From Apodemus sylvaticus (taxonomy: Eukaryota > Chordata > Mammalia > Rodentia > Muridae): 64,000 bases of DNA. The stretch covers positions 58,741,300 to 58,805,299 of the forward strand of contig NC_067476.1 of the NCBI RefSeq assembly GCF_947179515.1, read 5' to 3'. The notes under the pieces were generated by a model, which searched no databases, was not told where the DNA came from, and worked only from the letters and a program-made list of their open reading frames with translations. Both the position numbers and the translations under genes were made by a program. How positions within the stretch are numbered: position 1 is the stretch's first letter; each line of letters opens with the position of its first letter. Of this stretch, positions 21,397-33,298 are shown in pieces.

Positions 21397-22689
21397 TCTT
21401 TAGAAAGTTTAGTAGCCCTTAATGTGTGTTGATCCTAACCAGTTCTCATAGAACAATATAAAGACAGGATTATGGGGCACACATATCACAGAAATGGGTC
21501 TCTTTGTCCCAAAGCAATAGGTGGGAAGATATTAGACAATTACAAATTTAAGATTGTAATGATCATTTCATGAAGCATAGCAAGGCAATTATGCAGCAGA
21601 ACTAATTACTCTTCAGTCATTTTATACTTTAACAAATGATTTATGTTTCAAATGATTACCTGTCTCCAGTTAGTTATTTAGCAACCTAACTAGAGTAAAA
21701 ATAATTTTAAAACATGAATCTATAGAATATCAGCTCTGCTCTCACAAGGTCTATTCACCAAACCATACTCTTCTGCTGATGGGAAAGAAAGTAAAAAAAA
21801 ATTAATAATAATAAAATTAAATTAAAAAATTAAAAAAAAATGGAGCCCAGAATTTAGTAGCAGAGTTCTGCAATTTCAAGGTCTATCCTCAAGTTCTTTG
21901 ATCTAAGAATTGGGACAGGCTGAATAAATTTTTGAGCCTAGTTTTCCCTCATATAATATAAAAACAAAAGAATTTATTATTTACTTTATGAGGATTTAGA
22001 CAGGATCTAATATGGTCAAGTGTGAAAATTAAAATATATATTTTAAACAAAAGTCCACTTTTCTTTTATCTTTAGATATACTGAAAGTATAACTATACAT
22101 AAAAATTCCTTCAGATCCTGTTTAAATTTCTGAACCACTGTAAAATACTCAAACAACTTCTAGTTTTCTTGTCCGTACAGGAGGTAACTTGAAAAATCAT
22201 GAATAATTCTTCTTTGTACTTAGTAGAATTTATGTCCAGAGTAAACATCCACACAGAAAATTATAACAAAGACATGAAGATTGTTATAAATATGTGAAAC
22301 GTGATGTATGTGGCTCTGTATGTGAGAAACAGATGAGTTCCTGATGCTGGCTAGACTACTATGTCTATGCCCAGCATCTAGCTCTTAATGTGCTTCTCTG
22401 AATTCATTTGTATCTTAGAGACAAGGAGTGTGACTCATAGCCTAGCCTTTACTAATTTATTTCATCACACAAAATGTACACTCTCATTTTCAATTTAAAA
22501 AATGCATAGAAAATGGTGTTGAACCTGTTATATATTACAGAAGAGTCACTTCCAAAAGCCAGAAAAATTAAAGCAAATGCTTGTGTTTATACAGTAAGAA
22601 AACTAATGTTTTCTAACTCTTTCTCTGACTTCATTTTAACCTCTATTTTCCAAGTTACAAACAATAGATTAAGCCATCTCTGAATGATA
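21397..22689. other. Unique AT-rich interval
   Basis: Contains an A-rich patch (about 21790-21840). No gene seen. Confidence 0.5.
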
Positions 22690-23460
22690 CTTAAGACACA
22701 TTATGAAAGGTCATCACTAAAAGTAGAAAAATGTAATCATCATTCTCACTCAGGTATGAACCATGAAATCAACAATACCTACCTCCCTGATGCTCTACCC
22801 ATTGGTGGAATAGTGATAACAAACATTATGGGAGCAACCAACCAACTTTTGATTGTATTTCAGACCCACGCCATGAGGTGGAACCCCTACCTGACACTGA
22901 TAATGAGGCCAAGAACCTGAGACTTTGTATGCCACCCACCCTAGATGAAAATCTACTACAATTATTATGCTAAATTAACGAAGCAACGTACTCATAGATC
23001 AGTAAATCACTTAATCTTCCTTAAAGAGTCTTCTTCTTGCACTAGATGATAATAAGTATGGAGATCTAGAACTGGACAAAGTGCAGAGAGTGAGAGATTT
23101 TTGGAGCACTCATCTCTAAACGGGATACTTGTATCATTATCATCCCCTCAGGACTCAAGTATTTATGCACAAGAGAAGGCAGAAAGATGGAAAGAACTAG
23201 AAGCGGTGGATAACTCTAAGGAAACAGCATTTTCTAGATACAACAGGGATGATGCATATATGACCTCAGACACAGTGACAGCATGCACAGAACCGCATAT
23301 ATCTAAACTAGACAAAATCCCAACACAAAGAAAGGGAAGTGGGTACAAAGACCCAGGTCTAACTAAGAATCTATTTGCAATTGATATGTACTGGGATGGG
23401 GAAAGTCAGGTTTCTTTTCTGTTTGTTTGTTTGCCTCTTGTTTTAAATGTAGTAATATTG
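22690..23460 (+). repeat. Probable dispersed rodent repeat, family unresolved
   Basis: Phrases such as 'aaaagtagaaaaatgtaatc' and 'ccaagaacctgaga' are familiar from a widespread rodent repeat that may be L1-related. The 130-codon open frame at 23101-23493 has no recognisable domain. I treat it as repeat sequence. Confidence 0.35.
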
Positions 23461-23560
23461 GCCCAGGCAGGCCACATGTTCAGGAATAGTTAGTCGATCA
23501 ATGCAAATCTGAGTACATAGGTTTTTGTTTGTACTTTTTGGTTTGGCTTTGTGTATTTTT

Positions 23561-23569
23561 AGAGAGGGG

Positions 23570-23620
<51 letters not shown>

Positions 23621-23790
23621 GGAGAGAGGGAGGGAGGGAAGGGGAGAGGAGAAGGGAGGGAGGGAGAGGGAGAGGGGAAGGGAGGGAGGGGGAGGGAGAG
23701 GACAGGAAGAGGAAGAGGGAGAAGGAGGGGAAAAAGGGAGGGAGAGAGGGAGAGGAGGAGGGGGAAGGAGGGGAGAGGGAGGGAGAGAGG
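23561..23790. repeat. 230-bp polypurine (GA/GGGA)n tract
   Basis: Every base from 23561 to 23790 is A or G except one C at 23703. It begins as pure GA and degenerates to GGGA/GGA units. Frames through it give Arg/Glu/Gly-only peptides and are artefacts. Confidence 0.95.
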
Positions 23791-24036
23791 TTATAAAGTT
23801 TGGTAGGATGCAGAGAAGGATCTTAGAGTTTTGAAAGAAAAGAATATGACTAAAATATATGGTATAAAATTGTTAAAAATACATTTTTTTAAAGTGGAAA
23901 ATCTTGTCTTTAATTTCTTGCTGTCTATATACAATACTATACATTTAGAAACTTTGCATTTCAGTTAATAATAACTTCAATAATTTATCAAAGGGTCAGT
24001 ATTAAAATAGCACAGAAATGTTAGAGTATGATTACT

Positions 24037-24375
24037 GTTATAGTTTCAATGTGAAACTTTCTCATAGGTTCCTGTATTTGAGTCCTCGGTCTCTAGCTTG
24101 GTGACACTTTTTTGTAAGGACCCCTTTCAACATGGGACCTGTTATATAAGTAAAATCTTAGAAGTGTGTGTATGGGTCATAGTCCAGGTTTATTTCTGAT
24201 CTGAGCTCTCCTATGCCTACTCAGCAAAAATGAGCCAGTCTCTTCCTGTTCATACAACCAGAATTTCCAAGCTCTTCCACAGCCACACTGTCACTGCATG
24301 ATGTACTGCATCCCCAGAGTCCCAAGTAAGAATGCATCCTTCTTCTTTACGTTGTATCTGTCAGTCATTCTCATC
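24037..24375 (+). mobile_element. Ancient MaLR-type solo LTR
   Basis: It begins 'tgttatagtttcaatgtgaa', contains 'ttcctgttcatac', and ends near a 'ttgtatctgtcag' word, in the order of a MaLR (ERVL-related) LTR. It is highly diverged, and the subfamily is uncertain. Confidence 0.45.
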
Positions 24376-25265
24376 CACTAAGGAGTAAGGAATTAATATA
24401 ATGGTATAATGCAAAGGTGAAATATTTTATTATATTTAAGTTAAGGCAACTTGGAGTGTTCCAAAACACTGCTAACTACACAGGTTAGTCCAAAGAAAGA
24501 CACAGGCTTTATCTCCCTTCTTTGCTTACTGGCCCTATAACTCAGTATTGTGTTAACTTACTGTGTTCTTAGTTAACTCTGTTGATAAAAGAGAGTATAC
24601 AAATGCATGAATTGAACCAAATGATTTTTTTTTACCATCTATAAGATCTAGAAGTACAAAATAATAATTTTAACATCAACAATAACAACAGTAACAGTAA
24701 CAACAACAACAAGAGTTTGGGACTACCAGAGTCAAATCAACATTAAGAATATATTCTATCCTTCCATTGGGATGCATGAAGTTTTAAGCTTCTGTTTGAG
24801 GTTAATTGATTCAGTGATCATTTGCTAACCACTTACATTATGCTGAGCATCTCTGAGATCAGGGGCAGCAGGGATATTGAGATGAATAAGTCATGCTGCT
24901 GCTTCTGGGATGTTTACACTTTGGAGGATGAGTAGACACTAACTCTGGTAATTACACAGGAGTGTGCTCAGAGGTCTGATGGTTGTTTGCACAGAGGACT
25001 ATGAGCCGAGAAGGAAACAGAAGAGTCTGTGACAGGGCTTTTGCACCAGCAAAATCATCTTTTTAGATAATTGATGCTGTAGTGGAGTGATAGGGGTGCC
25101 ATTAGTCAAAGTAACCAAGTTAGTTTTTTTTTTTTTTAATTTTACGGTATGTCATTACTGTGTACTTGAGATATAGCCTGAAGCAAACCACTTTAATCTT
25201 TCTACCTGGAAAATTACAGAGCTTATACTAGGCAGTTCCGAATTCTATTAAAGCTTGATGACTAT
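24376..25265. other. Mostly unique interval with ancient repeat trace
   Basis: Contains a short (AAC)n run (24676-24711). At about 24805-25020 there is a plus-strand stretch ('ttgagatgaataagtcatgc') that resembles an old mammalian LINE-2-type repeat. No gene seen. Confidence 0.35.
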
Positions 25266-25626
25266 GGCAGGCAAGGTGCCAGCCTTTGTGCTGCTATAAC
25301 AAAACGCCAACTGCTAGACAGTTAATAAATAAGAGGAACCTATTTCTTACATTTCTAGTGTCTGGGAAACCGAATATTGAAGTGCCAGAAGGTCAGCTGG
25401 CCTGAGGGCTGTTCTCTCCTTTGAACGTGGTAACTCTGTGCTGCACCCTCAGAAGCAGAGGATTCAAAAGAGATGAACTTCTCCCTGCACGTCTTTTTAT
25501 AGGATACTTAACTCTAGTTATGAAAGGACAAGTCCTCATGACTTCACAGTATTTTTAAAGGTCTAGTCTCTTAAAACTATCACCGTGGCTACTGAGATTT
25601 GAAGATATGGTTTTTAAATCATAACA
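25266..25626 (-). mobile_element. MLT1-type MaLR LTR
   Basis: In reverse orientation it starts 'ccagcctttgtgctgctata' and carries 'cctcatgacttcacagtatt' and 'tctagtctcttaaaactatc'. It ends near 'tttgaagatatgg'. This order matches the MLT1 class of LTRs shared by placental mammals. Confidence 0.6.
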
Positions 25627-26140
25627 TGTCTATTGTCTACATAGAAGTCATTTTTTCTATTCACTTGAATAAAATGGAAAACTCATTTTTATTTGGGATT
25701 ATGATATTCATGGATAAAATTTTAGTTTTCTTAGTGCTTCATTTCCTAAGAATGGCCATATGATACATTGTAGTCACTAAAACAAAACAGAATGTCTTCC
25801 TTCCCTAGTAGGTATCATCTTCATGCTTCTCATTTCCCCATCCTCTCAAGAGGATAGGGACAGTGCCAGGAATGGAAAAGCCACCACTGCCATGGAGGAA
25901 TGACATGAAAACTCTGAATCCTGAACGTTCTCCTAGACAGCAGAGCCCTAGGGTGACTACTGGAATCGTTGCCTGAGTAATACTGTGTTCTGGCTTCTGT
26001 TACAATCAAATAAATTTCACCTTTCCTAATATACTTTCCTAAATTTACTATTCTTAAAATGTATTTTCTGAATTCAGAACCTGAATTAAGTCATGGTGCC
26101 ACATGACATGGCTTTATATTTTAATATCTGTGAGTATGTG
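25627..26140. other. Unique interval
   Basis: No gene or repeat recognised. Confidence 0.5.
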
Positions 26141-26144
26141 TGCA

Positions 26145-26285
26145 CACACAAGCATATACATCTATGTATGTATATTTGTATGTATAATCTATCTGTCCAT
26201 CATCCGTCCATCCATCTGTCCGCCTGCCCGCCCACCTGCCCACCTGCCTGCTCATCCATCAGTCTATCTGTCTGTCTATCTGTCT
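26145..26285. repeat. Imperfect tetranucleotide microsatellite
   Basis: TATG, CCAT/TCCG, CCTG and CTAT/CTGT units in succession. Open frames across it are repeat artefacts. Confidence 0.85.
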
Positions 26286-26538
26286 TCTAATCTGTTAACA
26301 GTCTCAATCCAATGAAATTTAGACCAGAAAGAAAGTGACCAATGACTGTGCTTCTTTACGTGAGGTAGGATTTTATTTTTCTTATATTCTTCCACAGGTA
26401 TATGCTTACTTAATCCCTTTTTGTCCCAGTGAGTTGATCATTTTGAAATGGACATATTCATTTGTCCATGGCAGTGGTGCCGTTGTGTCAGAGAAGCAGT
26501 GCAAATCCTTAATTGGCACAGTAAAGATTATGCTTTAA

Positions 26539-26622
26539 AGGGTTGTGACTATTGCTCAGTAGTCGAGTATATGCCTAGCACTCCAGAGGTCCCAAGTTTA
26601 ACTCTCAGTACTGAAAAACATG
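26539..26622 (+). repeat. ID/B4-type tRNA-derived SINE
   Basis: 'ttgctcagtagtcgagtata' followed by 'tgcctagcactccag' matches the body of an ID element. It ends in a short A-rich tail. Confidence 0.6.
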
Positions 26623-27549
26623 TTCTAGGAAGGAAGCTTAACTAGGAAGTATAACTTAGAATAAGTTAGGTTTAGCACTGTCCCCTCTTCCTCTCAAGGC
26701 AGAAGATAACGATTAATCATTGCCTTAAGAAGCAGGATATTTTCCACTCCGGGAAACTTTGGCAAGATGTAGTTTGAGTATGACATTTGGTTAAAACAGG
26801 AGACTCTTGTAGATCTCAACCTGTCATAGGAGCCTGCACTAGGATCCAATGATAGAAGCACCTAGGAGAAGCTGGTGAAAGTTTGGGCAAGATAAGTCAG
26901 TCTTCTTGGAGTCGGAGCTCCTATAAGCTCTAAGAACTGATTTATCTTATGTTCAGAGATGTAAGTTGGGTTGGTTTTATCGTTCTGTTCAATGTGCCTT
27001 TCCAGACACTGTGCTGTCTATTTAATTTTTTTGTCACCACCTCTCACTGATCTGCTTGAATAATCCCATCTGTCTGGCTCAGGTTTAATCTCTTTTGAGT
27101 CTTTTACAGATACTAACATGAGCTAAACTGTGCTTCTCCATTGAATGACATACATTTCTACTGTTTTTCTTGCCAAACTGTAGTCCACTTTTCCTATTAG
27201 AGTAAGATATGACCATGACAGACTCTTTATTAGCAGTCACAGTGACAAGAAGTGTGTGCTCAGTGAATGACTGAAAGTACAAAGCACACCAATCATTAGT
27301 TGAGTAACATCCATAACACACAGTGTGTTCTTGGAGCACAGCAATGCTCTAAGAATCATGACTTCTGCTCGCATAGAATTTGTCATAGGTTTCCAGGATA
27401 TTAGACAAATACAGTTCTAGTTACTTCCTGTTATAATAGGAATATGTAGCTAATCCATTTAAAGGTATGTCAGAGAAATGTGTCTCATATGCTTAAGTGT
27501 TTAAGATTATTTAAAAATATAATCCCATTTTAAAAATAATATCTTATTC
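26623..27549. other. Unique interval
   Basis: No gene or repeat recognised. Confidence 0.5.
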
Positions 27550-27678
27550 AAAGGAGATGGCTTTGAATCTCCTAGAATTGATAGTTGTGAGCCACCAATG
27601 CAGGCTCTTGGAACCAAACTCAGGTCCTCTGCAAGAGCCGTGTGTTCACTTAATGACTGAGCTGCCTCTCTTGCCCAG
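27550..27678 (-). repeat. B2/B3-type SINE fragment
   Basis: 'ttgtgagccaccaatgcagg', 'aactcaggtcctctgcaaga' and 'tgactgagctgcctctcttg' in reverse orientation mark a diverged, 3'-truncated copy. Confidence 0.65.
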
Positions 27679-28837
27679 TATCTTCACTTTGTTATAGAAA
27701 AAATTTTTAGATAGATAACAAGTGATATAGTACAACATTTCAGCCAATATTACAATGAGATTTTATTTGAAATGTAGCATCTTTATTATTGTCATAATGG
27801 ACTCAAGAGAGTTAAATTGATTTGTTATTTTTTTCATTTTGCCAAAAATAAACATTCAGGGAATCAATTAGGATATCATGTAAAACACACTTTTATTTAA
27901 CTAAGCATATAACAATATTCATTAACTATTTAAAATATGCATTAGGCACTTGAGAAAAATCTTTTCATATCATGTCCCATAAATGCAATGCCATTCATAA
28001 TTCAGCTTAAAGATTATAATCATATTGACTTCTGCTTATAATACAGAAAGTCTCAAGACAGATCTCATTTAAAATAATGTTAAGATTCCATATGAAGAAT
28101 GAATTTAAAAGAAGACTATCAGAGATATGAAATGTAAAGAAAACATGTAGGATGAAAATCAGAAATGGATGAGTCCCATCTAGGAAAAAGAAGACCCATG
28201 GCCACATCCACTCTCTGCAGAGCATTAGGAAGAAAAGGAAGCTGTCTTGTGTGTGAGAAAGGTAAGAGTAATGGCATGACAAATTGCCAAAGGCTGATGT
28301 AAGGGCACAGGGTCATTAGTGAACATGGGAGCCTTGGAATAAAGGGACTCTACATATACATGCTCTAAGTAAATTAGTTAATAAGTGTCAGTGAGAAAGA
28401 TAGACATATCAGACTTACTGAGGTATGAAAGAAAGTCCAGAAAAAGACAGCAAGCTCTCCAGTACTTATGCTGAGTACCAAGAGTAACTGTCAACTGCTG
28501 GCCAGAGAGCTGGAGAGAAATCGCCTTCTGAGATGTAAATTCACAAGACCTACTAGTGACTGAGAAGCAGACCAGAATCCTCTGACAAATGCTCCAGGGA
28601 CTTAGACCCCACACTTTGATAAAGGGGATTTTATTTCTGTCATCAAACCTATTAAAGCAGGTGGTGAACAGTATCTCAGTAAAACAGCCAAAATCTAGAA
28701 AAAGAAGTTTATAGGCTAGATTTACTCCAAGGAACATTCAGGACATAGATACCTATTTCTGGAAGAAAAAAAATCGCTTCAATTACATGTAGAACAAAAT
28801 GTGACCTATCATCCGAGGATGAAAGAGGCAAGGAAGA
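27679..28837. other. Unique AT-rich interval
   Basis: No gene seen. The minus-strand frame of 119 codons at 28378-28737 shows no domain, signal peptide or splice context that I recognise. Confidence 0.5.
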
Positions 28838-28960
28838 CTGGTAGGACAGCTTAGCAGGTTAAGGCACCTGCTATCAAGCTTGAGTCCCTAAGTTCAATCT
28901 CCAGGACCCACATATATGCAGTGATACATATGCAGATATAGACAAATGAAAAAGATGAAA
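28838..28960 (+). repeat. B3-like SINE fragment
   Basis: 'aggacagcttagcaggttaa' followed by 'ggcacctgct' and 'caatctccaggacccacat' matches the tRNA-derived half of a B3-type SINE. Confidence 0.5.
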
Positions 28961-29061
28961 TAGATGACAGGAAATCAGAATGAAAAGGAATGAGATTATG
29001 AAACTGTTGGTGTTTTTAAAATCACCACAATAAGTATATGGATATTTCTAGAAAAAAATTA

Positions 29062-29200
29062 AACTATATCTTTAATTAAAATATAATTATATCACTTGTC
29101 CTCTCCCATCCCTCCCTCCAATCCCTCTAATGCCCTGCTCCCCCCATATCCTTCATTTTTGATTATCATGGTTTCAGACATTGTTAAGAAGAAGAAATTA
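29062..29200 (-). mobile_element. L1 3'-end fragment
   Basis: The C/T-rich stretch with 'cccatccctccctccaatcc' and 'catatccttcatttt' matches the 3' end of old rodent L1s in reverse. It lies just upstream of L1-C and has the opposite orientation. Confidence 0.5.
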
Positions 29201-29242
29201 TATGTAGCACTGTGTACATTCAAGACAAGCTTTTAGTTCAGG

Positions 29243-29258
29243 AAGAAAACATTTTCTG
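29243..29258. repeat. Probable L1-C target-site duplication, left copy
   Basis: 'aagaaaacattttctg' matches 33283-33298 with two mismatches. It directly adjoins the first L1 codons. Confidence 0.6.
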
Positions 29259-32200
29259 AAACTAAGCAGAGACACTGTGAAACTAAACTTATGGATCAAA
29301 TGGATCTAACAGATATATATAGAACATTCCATCCTCAAAAATTGACCATATAATTGGTCACAAAATCGGCCTTGGCAGATACAGGAATATTGAAATAATT
29401 CCACGTACCCTATCAGATCACAATGGCCTAAGGTTGGTCTTGAGTTCAAACAAAAACAACAGAAAACACACATACACATGGATGTTGAACAATGCTCTAC
29501 TCAATGATAGCTTGGTCAAGGAAGAAATAAAGAAAGAAATTAAAGACTTTTTAGAATTTAATGAAAATGAGGACATATCATACCAAAACATATGGAACAC
29601 AATGAAAGCAGTGCTAAGAGGAAAACTCATAGCTCTAAATGCCTCCAAAAAGAAAATAGAGAGAGCTTACTCTAGCAGCTTGACAACACACCTGAAAGCT
29701 CTAGAACAAAAGGAAGAAAATATACCCAAGAGGAGTAGATGACAGGAAATAATCAAACTCAGGGCCAAAAATCAACCAAATAGAAACAAAAAAGAACCAT
29801 ATAAAGAATCATCAAAACTAGGAGCTGGTTCTTTGAGAAAATAAACAAGATAGATAAACCTTTAGCCAGACTAACCAGAGGGCTCAGAGGCACTTCCCAA
29901 ATTAATAAAATCAGAAATGAAAAGGGAGACATAACAACAGGAACTATGGAAATTCAAAAAATCATCAGATCCTACTACAAGAGCTTATACTCAACAAAAT
30001 TGGAAAATCAGGATGAAATAGATAACTTTCTAGACACATATCAGGTGCCAATATTAAAACAGGATCAGATAAACCATCTAAATAGTCCCATAAGTCCTGA
30101 GGAAATAGACTTGTTAATAGTCTCCCATCAAAAACAAAACAAAACAAAACAAAAAAACAAAAAACAAAAAGCCCAGGACCAGATGGGTATAGTAGGGATT
30201 CTATCAGATCTTCAAAGAAAAGCTAATACTGATACTTTTCAAACTTTTACACAAAATACAAACTCAAGGAACACTATCCAATTCATTCTATGAAGTCACA
30301 ATAGCACTTATACCTAAACCAAACAAAGACCAAACAAGGAAAGAGAACTTCAAACTAATTTTTCTTATGAATATTAATACAAAAATTCTCAACAAAATTC
30401 TGGCCAACCAAATCCAAGAATGCATCAAAATAATAATTCACCATGATCAAGTAGGTTTCATCCCAGCAATGCAGGGATGGTTCAATATACGGAAATCCAT
30501 CAATGTAATACACCACATAAACAAACTCAAAGAAAAAAAAAAACACATGGTCATTTCATTAGATGCTGAAAAAGCTTCTGACAAAATTCAGCAGCCCTTC
30601 ATAATAAAAGTCTTGGAGAGATCAGGAATTCAAGGCCCATACCTAAACATAGTGAAAACAATATACTGTAAACTGGTTGCTAACATCAAACTAAATGGGG
30701 AGAAACTTGAAGCAATCCCACTAAAATAAGGGACCACACAAGGCTGACCGCTCTCTCCCTATCTATTAAGTAAAGTACTCCAAGCCCTAGTCAGAGCAAT
30801 TAGAGAACAAAAAGATGTCAAATGTATGCAAATTGGAAGGGAAGAGTTCAAAGTATCACTATTTGCAGATGATATGATTGTATACTTAAGTGACCCCCAA
30901 AATTCCACCAGAGAACTCCTAAAGCTGATAAACAACTTCAGCAACGTGGCTGGATATAAAATTAACTCAAACAAATCAGTAGCCTTCCTCTACTCAAAGG
31001 ATAAACAAGCTGAGAATGAAATTAGGGAAATGACACTCTTCACAATAGTCACAAACAATATTACATACCTTGGTGTGACTATAACCAAGCAAGTAAAAGA
31101 TCTGTATGGCAAGAACTTCAAGCCTCTGAAGAAAGAAATCATAGAAGATCTCAGAAGATGGAAAGATCTCCCATGCTCATGGATTAGAAGAATTAATACA
31201 GCAAAATGGCCATCTGGCCCAAAGCAGTCTACAGATTCAATACAATCCCCATCAAAATTCCAAATCAATTCTTCATAGAGCTAGAAAGAGCAATCTGCAA
31301 ATTCATTTGAAATAACAAAAAACCCAGGATAGCTAAAACTATTCTCCAAAGCAAAAGATCTACTGGGGGAATCACCATCCCAGACCTCAAGCTCTACTAC
31401 AGAGCAATAGTGATAAAATCTGTATGGTATTGGTACTGAGACAGGCAGGAAGATCGATGGAATAGAATTGAAGACCCAGATATGAACTCACACACCTACG
31501 GTAACTTGATATTTGAAAAAGGAGCTAAAAACTTCCAGTGGAAAAAACATTTTTCACAAATGGTGATGGATCAACTGGAGGTCAGTATACAGAAAAAAAA
31601 TGCAAATCGACCCATTCTTATCTCCTTGTACAAAGCTCAAGTCCAAGTGGTTCAAGGACCTCCACATAAAACCAGACACACTGAAGCTTATAGAGGAGAA
31701 AGTGGGGAAGATCCTTGAACACATTGGCACTGGGGAAATTTTCCTGAATAGAACACCAATGGCTTATGCTCTAAGAACAAGAATCAGGCAAAGGACACTG
31801 CCAAAAATGGCAACCAACAGATTGGGAAAAGGTCTTTACCAATCCTACATCCGATAGAAGGCTAATATCCAGTGTACACAAAGAACTCAAGAAGTTACAC
31901 TCTAGAGTGTCAAATAATCCTATTAAAAATGGGGTACAGAGCTAAACAGGGAATTTTCAACTAAGGAAACTCAAATGGCTCTGAAGCACCTAAAGAAATG
32001 TTCAGCATCCTTTGTTATTAGGGAAATGCAAATCAAAACAACCCTGAGATTTCACTTCACACCAGTCAAAATGGCTAAGATGAAAAACTCAGGGGACAGC
32101 AGATGCTGAAGAGGATGTGGAGAAAGAGGAACACTGTTCCATTGCTGGTTGGATTGCAAGCTGGTAAAACCACTCTGGAAATCAGTTTGGCAGTTACTCA

Positions 32201-33282
32201 GAAAATTGGACATGGTAGTACCTGAGGACCCAGCTATTACACTCCTGGGCATATACCTAGAAGATGCTCCAACATGTAATAAGGACACATACTCTGCTAT
32301 GTTTATAGCAGCCTTATTTATAATAGCCAGAAGCTGGAAAGAACCCAGATGTCCTTCAACAGAGGAATGGATACAGAAATTCTGGTATATATACACAATG
32401 GAGTACTGTTCAGCTTTTAAAAATAATTAATTCATGAAATTCGTATACGATTGGATGGAACTAGAAAGTGTCACCCTGAGCAAGGTAACCCAATCACAAA
32501 AGAATATACATGGTATGCACTCACTGATAAGTGGATATTAGCCCAAAAGCTCAAAATAAACATTACAATTCACAGACCCCAAGAAGCTAAAGAAGAAGGA
32601 AGACCAAATTGGGGGGGGTGCCTTGGTTTCTCAGAGAAAGGGAACAAAATATTCACAGGAACAACTATGGAGACAAAGTGTGGAGCAAAGACTGAAGAAA
32701 AGGTAACCCAGAGACTGTCCTACCTGGGGATTCATCCTATAAACACTCACCAAACCCCAAAACTACTATGGATGACAAGAACTGCATCCTGAAATGAGCC
32801 TGTGATGGTTGTCTTTTGGAGGGGACCTGCCAGAGCCTTACATATACAGAGGTAAATATGAGCAGTCAACCATTGGACTGAGCGCAGGGTTCACAGTGGA
32901 GGAGTTGAAAGGCAGACTGGAGAAGCTGGAGGTGGGGGGACGTTGCAGCCCCATGAGAAGAACAATGATGTAAGCCAACCAGATGCCCCAGGGCTCCCAG
33001 GGATTAAGCCATCCACCAAGGGGTACACATGGTTCCAGCCAAAAGAGTGGCAGAGGAATGCCTTGTTGGCGTCTGTGAGAGGATAGGTCCTTGGTCCCGT
33101 GAAGGTGCAATAGAGGTCCCAGTGTGGGGAAATCGAGTGGGGGTCATGGGAGTGCGTTTGGTGGTGGAGCATATTCTTGGAGACAGGGTGGGAGGATTGA
33201 TTGGGGATTTTCAGGGAGGGTGGAAACCGGGAAGGGGTATAACATTTGCAATATAAATGAAGAATATATTCAATTTAAAAAA
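29259..33282 (+). mobile_element. L1-C: 5'-truncated old (Lx-like) LINE-1
   Basis: A 4.0-kb L1 on the plus strand, from the endonuclease part of ORF2 (29259) through a long 3' UTR (about 32545-33270) to a short A-rich tail. It is much more diverged from a young mouse consensus than L1-B, and its 3' UTR is of the older Lx kind. Flanking 16-bp near-duplicates support a single insertion with 5' truncation. Confidence 0.85.
29262..32545 (+). pseudogene. L1-C ORF2 remnant
   Basis: Broken into many open pieces by stops and frameshifts. Recognisable parts, in order, are a shortened endonuclease region (29270-29740, with about 15 codons lost near 29335), an RT region with 'DAEKASDKIQQP' (about 30560-30595), the catalytic 'SLFADDMIVYLSD' (about 30855-30895), and the C-terminal cysteine-containing segment near 32110-32170. 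An in-frame CAAAA simple expansion (about 30130-30170) lies where the pre-RT region should be. The start codon and first third of the endonuclease are absent through 5' truncation. Confidence 0.85.
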
Positions 33283-33298
33283 AAGAAAATATTTTATG
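33283..33298. repeat. Probable L1-C target-site duplication, right copy
   Basis: Partner of 29243-29258 (14 of 16 identical). Confidence 0.6.

Noticed and set aside
23101..23493. 130-codon open frame with an ordinary-looking composition
   Set aside because: It has no recognisable domain or splice context, and lies in what looks like a dispersed rodent repeat ending in a microsatellite.
23525..23834. Two ~100-codon frames rich in Arg, Glu and Gly
   Set aside because: They are translations of the purine tract in different frames. Simple-repeat frames lack stops by composition.
26093..26315. Pro/Cys/Ser-rich frames of 65-70 codons
   Set aside because: They are translations of a degenerate tetranucleotide repeat.
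26539..26622. Possible tRNA gene
   Set aside because: The A- and B-box-like words belong to an ID/B4 SINE. No full cloverleaf or anticodon arm can be drawn.
28378..28737. 119-codon minus-strand frame in unique DNA
   Set aside because: No homologous motif, signal or Kozak/splice context is visible, and the length is within chance for 64 kb.
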